NCBI RefSeq assembly: GCF_029960785.1
Contig: NZ_JASBQE010000014.1
Span: forward strand, 118,477-182,476
Reading direction: 5' to 3'
DNA: 64,000 nucleotides
Origin: Polyangium sp. 15x6
GTDB lineage: Bacteria > Myxococcota_A > Polyangia > Polyangiales > Polyangiaceae
The notes under the pieces were generated by a model. The model worked only from the letters and a program-made list of their open reading frames with translations, made no database searches and had not been told where the DNA came from. The first letter of the stretch is position 1, and the number at the start of each line of letters is the position of its first letter. Position numbers and translations under genes: made by a program. Positions 63,132 to 64,000 of the stretch are shown piece by piece.

Positions 63132-64000
63132 ATGAGCATGCACGACGAGAGCAGAGACCTTCGGGGGCACGACGCAGGCAGCCACGGCGACCTCGCGGCG
63201 CGGTGGAACGAGAAGCACGCCGACCCGGCGCGCCCGCGTCGGCGCCTGCCCTCGCCCATCTCGGATGAGCTGCGTCAGCAGGCGGCGTGGAACGACACGG
63301 CGGTGGCGTACCCCGATTGCAAGTGCATTCACGAGCTCTTCGAGGAGCAGGCCGCGCGGACGCCCGACGCCGTGGCATTGGTGTTCGCCGAGCAAGAGCT
63401 CACCTACCGGGAGCTCGACCAGCGCTCCAATCAGCTGGCACACCACCTGCGCGCACTCGGCGTCGGCCTGGAGCTCCGCGTCGGGCTCTGCGTCGAGCGC
63501 TCGCTCGAGATGGTCGTCGGCCTGCTCGCCATTCTCAAGGCCGGCGGCGCCTACGTCCCGCTCGACCCAGGCTATCCGCGAGAGCGGCTCGCCTACATGC
63601 TCACGGACGCACGGCCCGCCGTGCTGCTCACACAAGAGCGCCTCGAGGACAGGCTTCCCGCTCACGAGTTTGTCACGGTATACCTCGATGCGAGCGCGCC
63701 CCCCTGGCACGAGCAGCCCCTCACGCCCCCCGACGTGCAGGTTGGTCCGGACAACGCTATTTACGTCATCTACACCTCTGGCTCGACCGGTCGCCCGAAG
63801 GGCGTGCTCAATACACATCGCGGGCTCCACAACCGCCTCCGATGGATGCAGCGCGCCTACTGCCTGAACGCCGCCGACGCCGTCTTGCAGAAGACGCCCC
63901 TGTCGTTCGACGTATCGGGCTGGGAGCTCTGGTGGCCCCTCTTGGAGGGCGCGCGCATGGTCATTGCCGCCCCCGAGGGGCACAAGGATCCGCGTTATCT
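63132..64000 (+). CDS. Nonribosomal peptide synthetase, starts with adenylation domain (partial)
   Basis: The frame from the ATG at 63132 runs off the window. After a charged 55-residue leader, an adenylation domain begins with AWNDTAVAYPDCKCIHELFE then QAARTPDAVALVFAEQELTY. Core motifs are LAILKAGGAYVPLDPGYP (A2), YVIYTSGSTGRPKGV (A3) and LSFDVSGWELWWPLLEGARM (A4). It starts with A, not C, so this is probably the first or loading module of the line. The residues after A4 that set specificity are beyond the window, although the FDVS start shows Asp for alpha-amino recognition. MbtH and thioesterase genes precede it. Confidence 0.92.
   Translation, partial: MSMHDESRDLRGHDAGSHGDLAARWNEKHADPARPRRRLPSPISDELRQQAAWNDTAVAYPDCKCIHELFEEQAARTPDAVALVFAEQELTYRELDQRSNQLAHHLRALGVGLELRVGLCVERSLEMVVGLLAILKAGGAYVPLDPGYPRERLAYMLTDARPAVLLTQERLEDRLPAHEFVTVYLDASAPPWHEQPLTPPDVQVGPDNAIYVIYTSGSTGRPKGVLNTHRGLHNRLRWMQRAYCLNAADAVLQKTPLSFDVSGWELWWPLLEGARMVIAAPEGHKDPRY

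Overview
The window is very GC-rich, with strongly biased third codon positions. It carries many eukaryote-like Ser/Thr kinases, STAND/WD40 proteins, sigma-54 activators, type VI secretion (T6SS) accessory genes and the start of a nonribosomal peptide cluster. This combination points to a large-genome myxobacterium, most likely order Polyangiales (Polyangium/Sorangium relatives). That assignment is inferred from gene content, not from a search.

Layout. 1-1902: the end of one OmpA-family gene and a complete OmpA/thrombospondin-repeat gene. 1904-5370: a coupled Ser/Thr kinase and PEGA-domain pair on the minus strand. 5402-13619: a tightly coupled minus-strand operon of six genes. In transcription order these are a small DUF4258-like protein, an SF1 UPF1-like helicase, a winged-helix protein, a two-HKD phospholipase-D-type nuclease, an RtcR-like activator (CARF-type sensor plus sigma-54 AAA+ domain) and a 69-residue protein. 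Five junctions overlap by 4 or 7 bases, and a near-consensus sigma-54 promoter (13604-13619) sits 24 bases ahead of the first start codon. I regard this as the most interesting object here: a self-regulated, stress- or invasion-inducible nucleic-acid-processing system.

13860-33989: T6SS accessory region. Two related small-domain proteins and a HEAT-like (TIGR02270-type) protein are followed by a long minus-strand run: three vgrG genes, DUF2169, a cysteine-free ketosynthase-like protein, a DUF4150 PAAR-like protein, an Rhs polymorphic toxin with a YwqJ-type deaminase tip, and a large solenoid protein whose start lies inside the toxin gene. A DUF6484 gene is divergent from vgrG. 34053-41122: housekeeping and accessory genes, including a decayed serine hydrolase, htpX, an intergenic array of about 42-bp repeats, an isocitrate-lyase/PEP-mutase plus AhpD-like pair divergent from a MocR regulator, a frameshifted hypothetical gene and a secreted membrane protein.

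41575-50956: an 1837-residue kinase-like/ATPase/GAF/PAS/HWE histidine kinase overlapping its response regulator, then a quinol-type nitric oxide reductase and a four-CBS protein. 51051-58658: an M16 lipoprotein peptidase, a SUKH-like gene, and a Ser/Thr kinase-STAND-WD40 gene overlapping an FHA-sigma-54 activator. 58731-60680: a Tat-exported multicopper oxidase. 60681-61498: non-coding, with a 46-bp perfect inverted repeat. 61499-64000: start of an NRPS cluster (MbtH, type II thioesterase, DUF697 protein, adenylation domain running off the end).

No tRNA, rRNA, CRISPR array or insertion sequence was recognised by reading. Function calls rest on motifs seen in the translations; starts were refined using overlaps, Shine-Dalgarno sequences and signal peptides.
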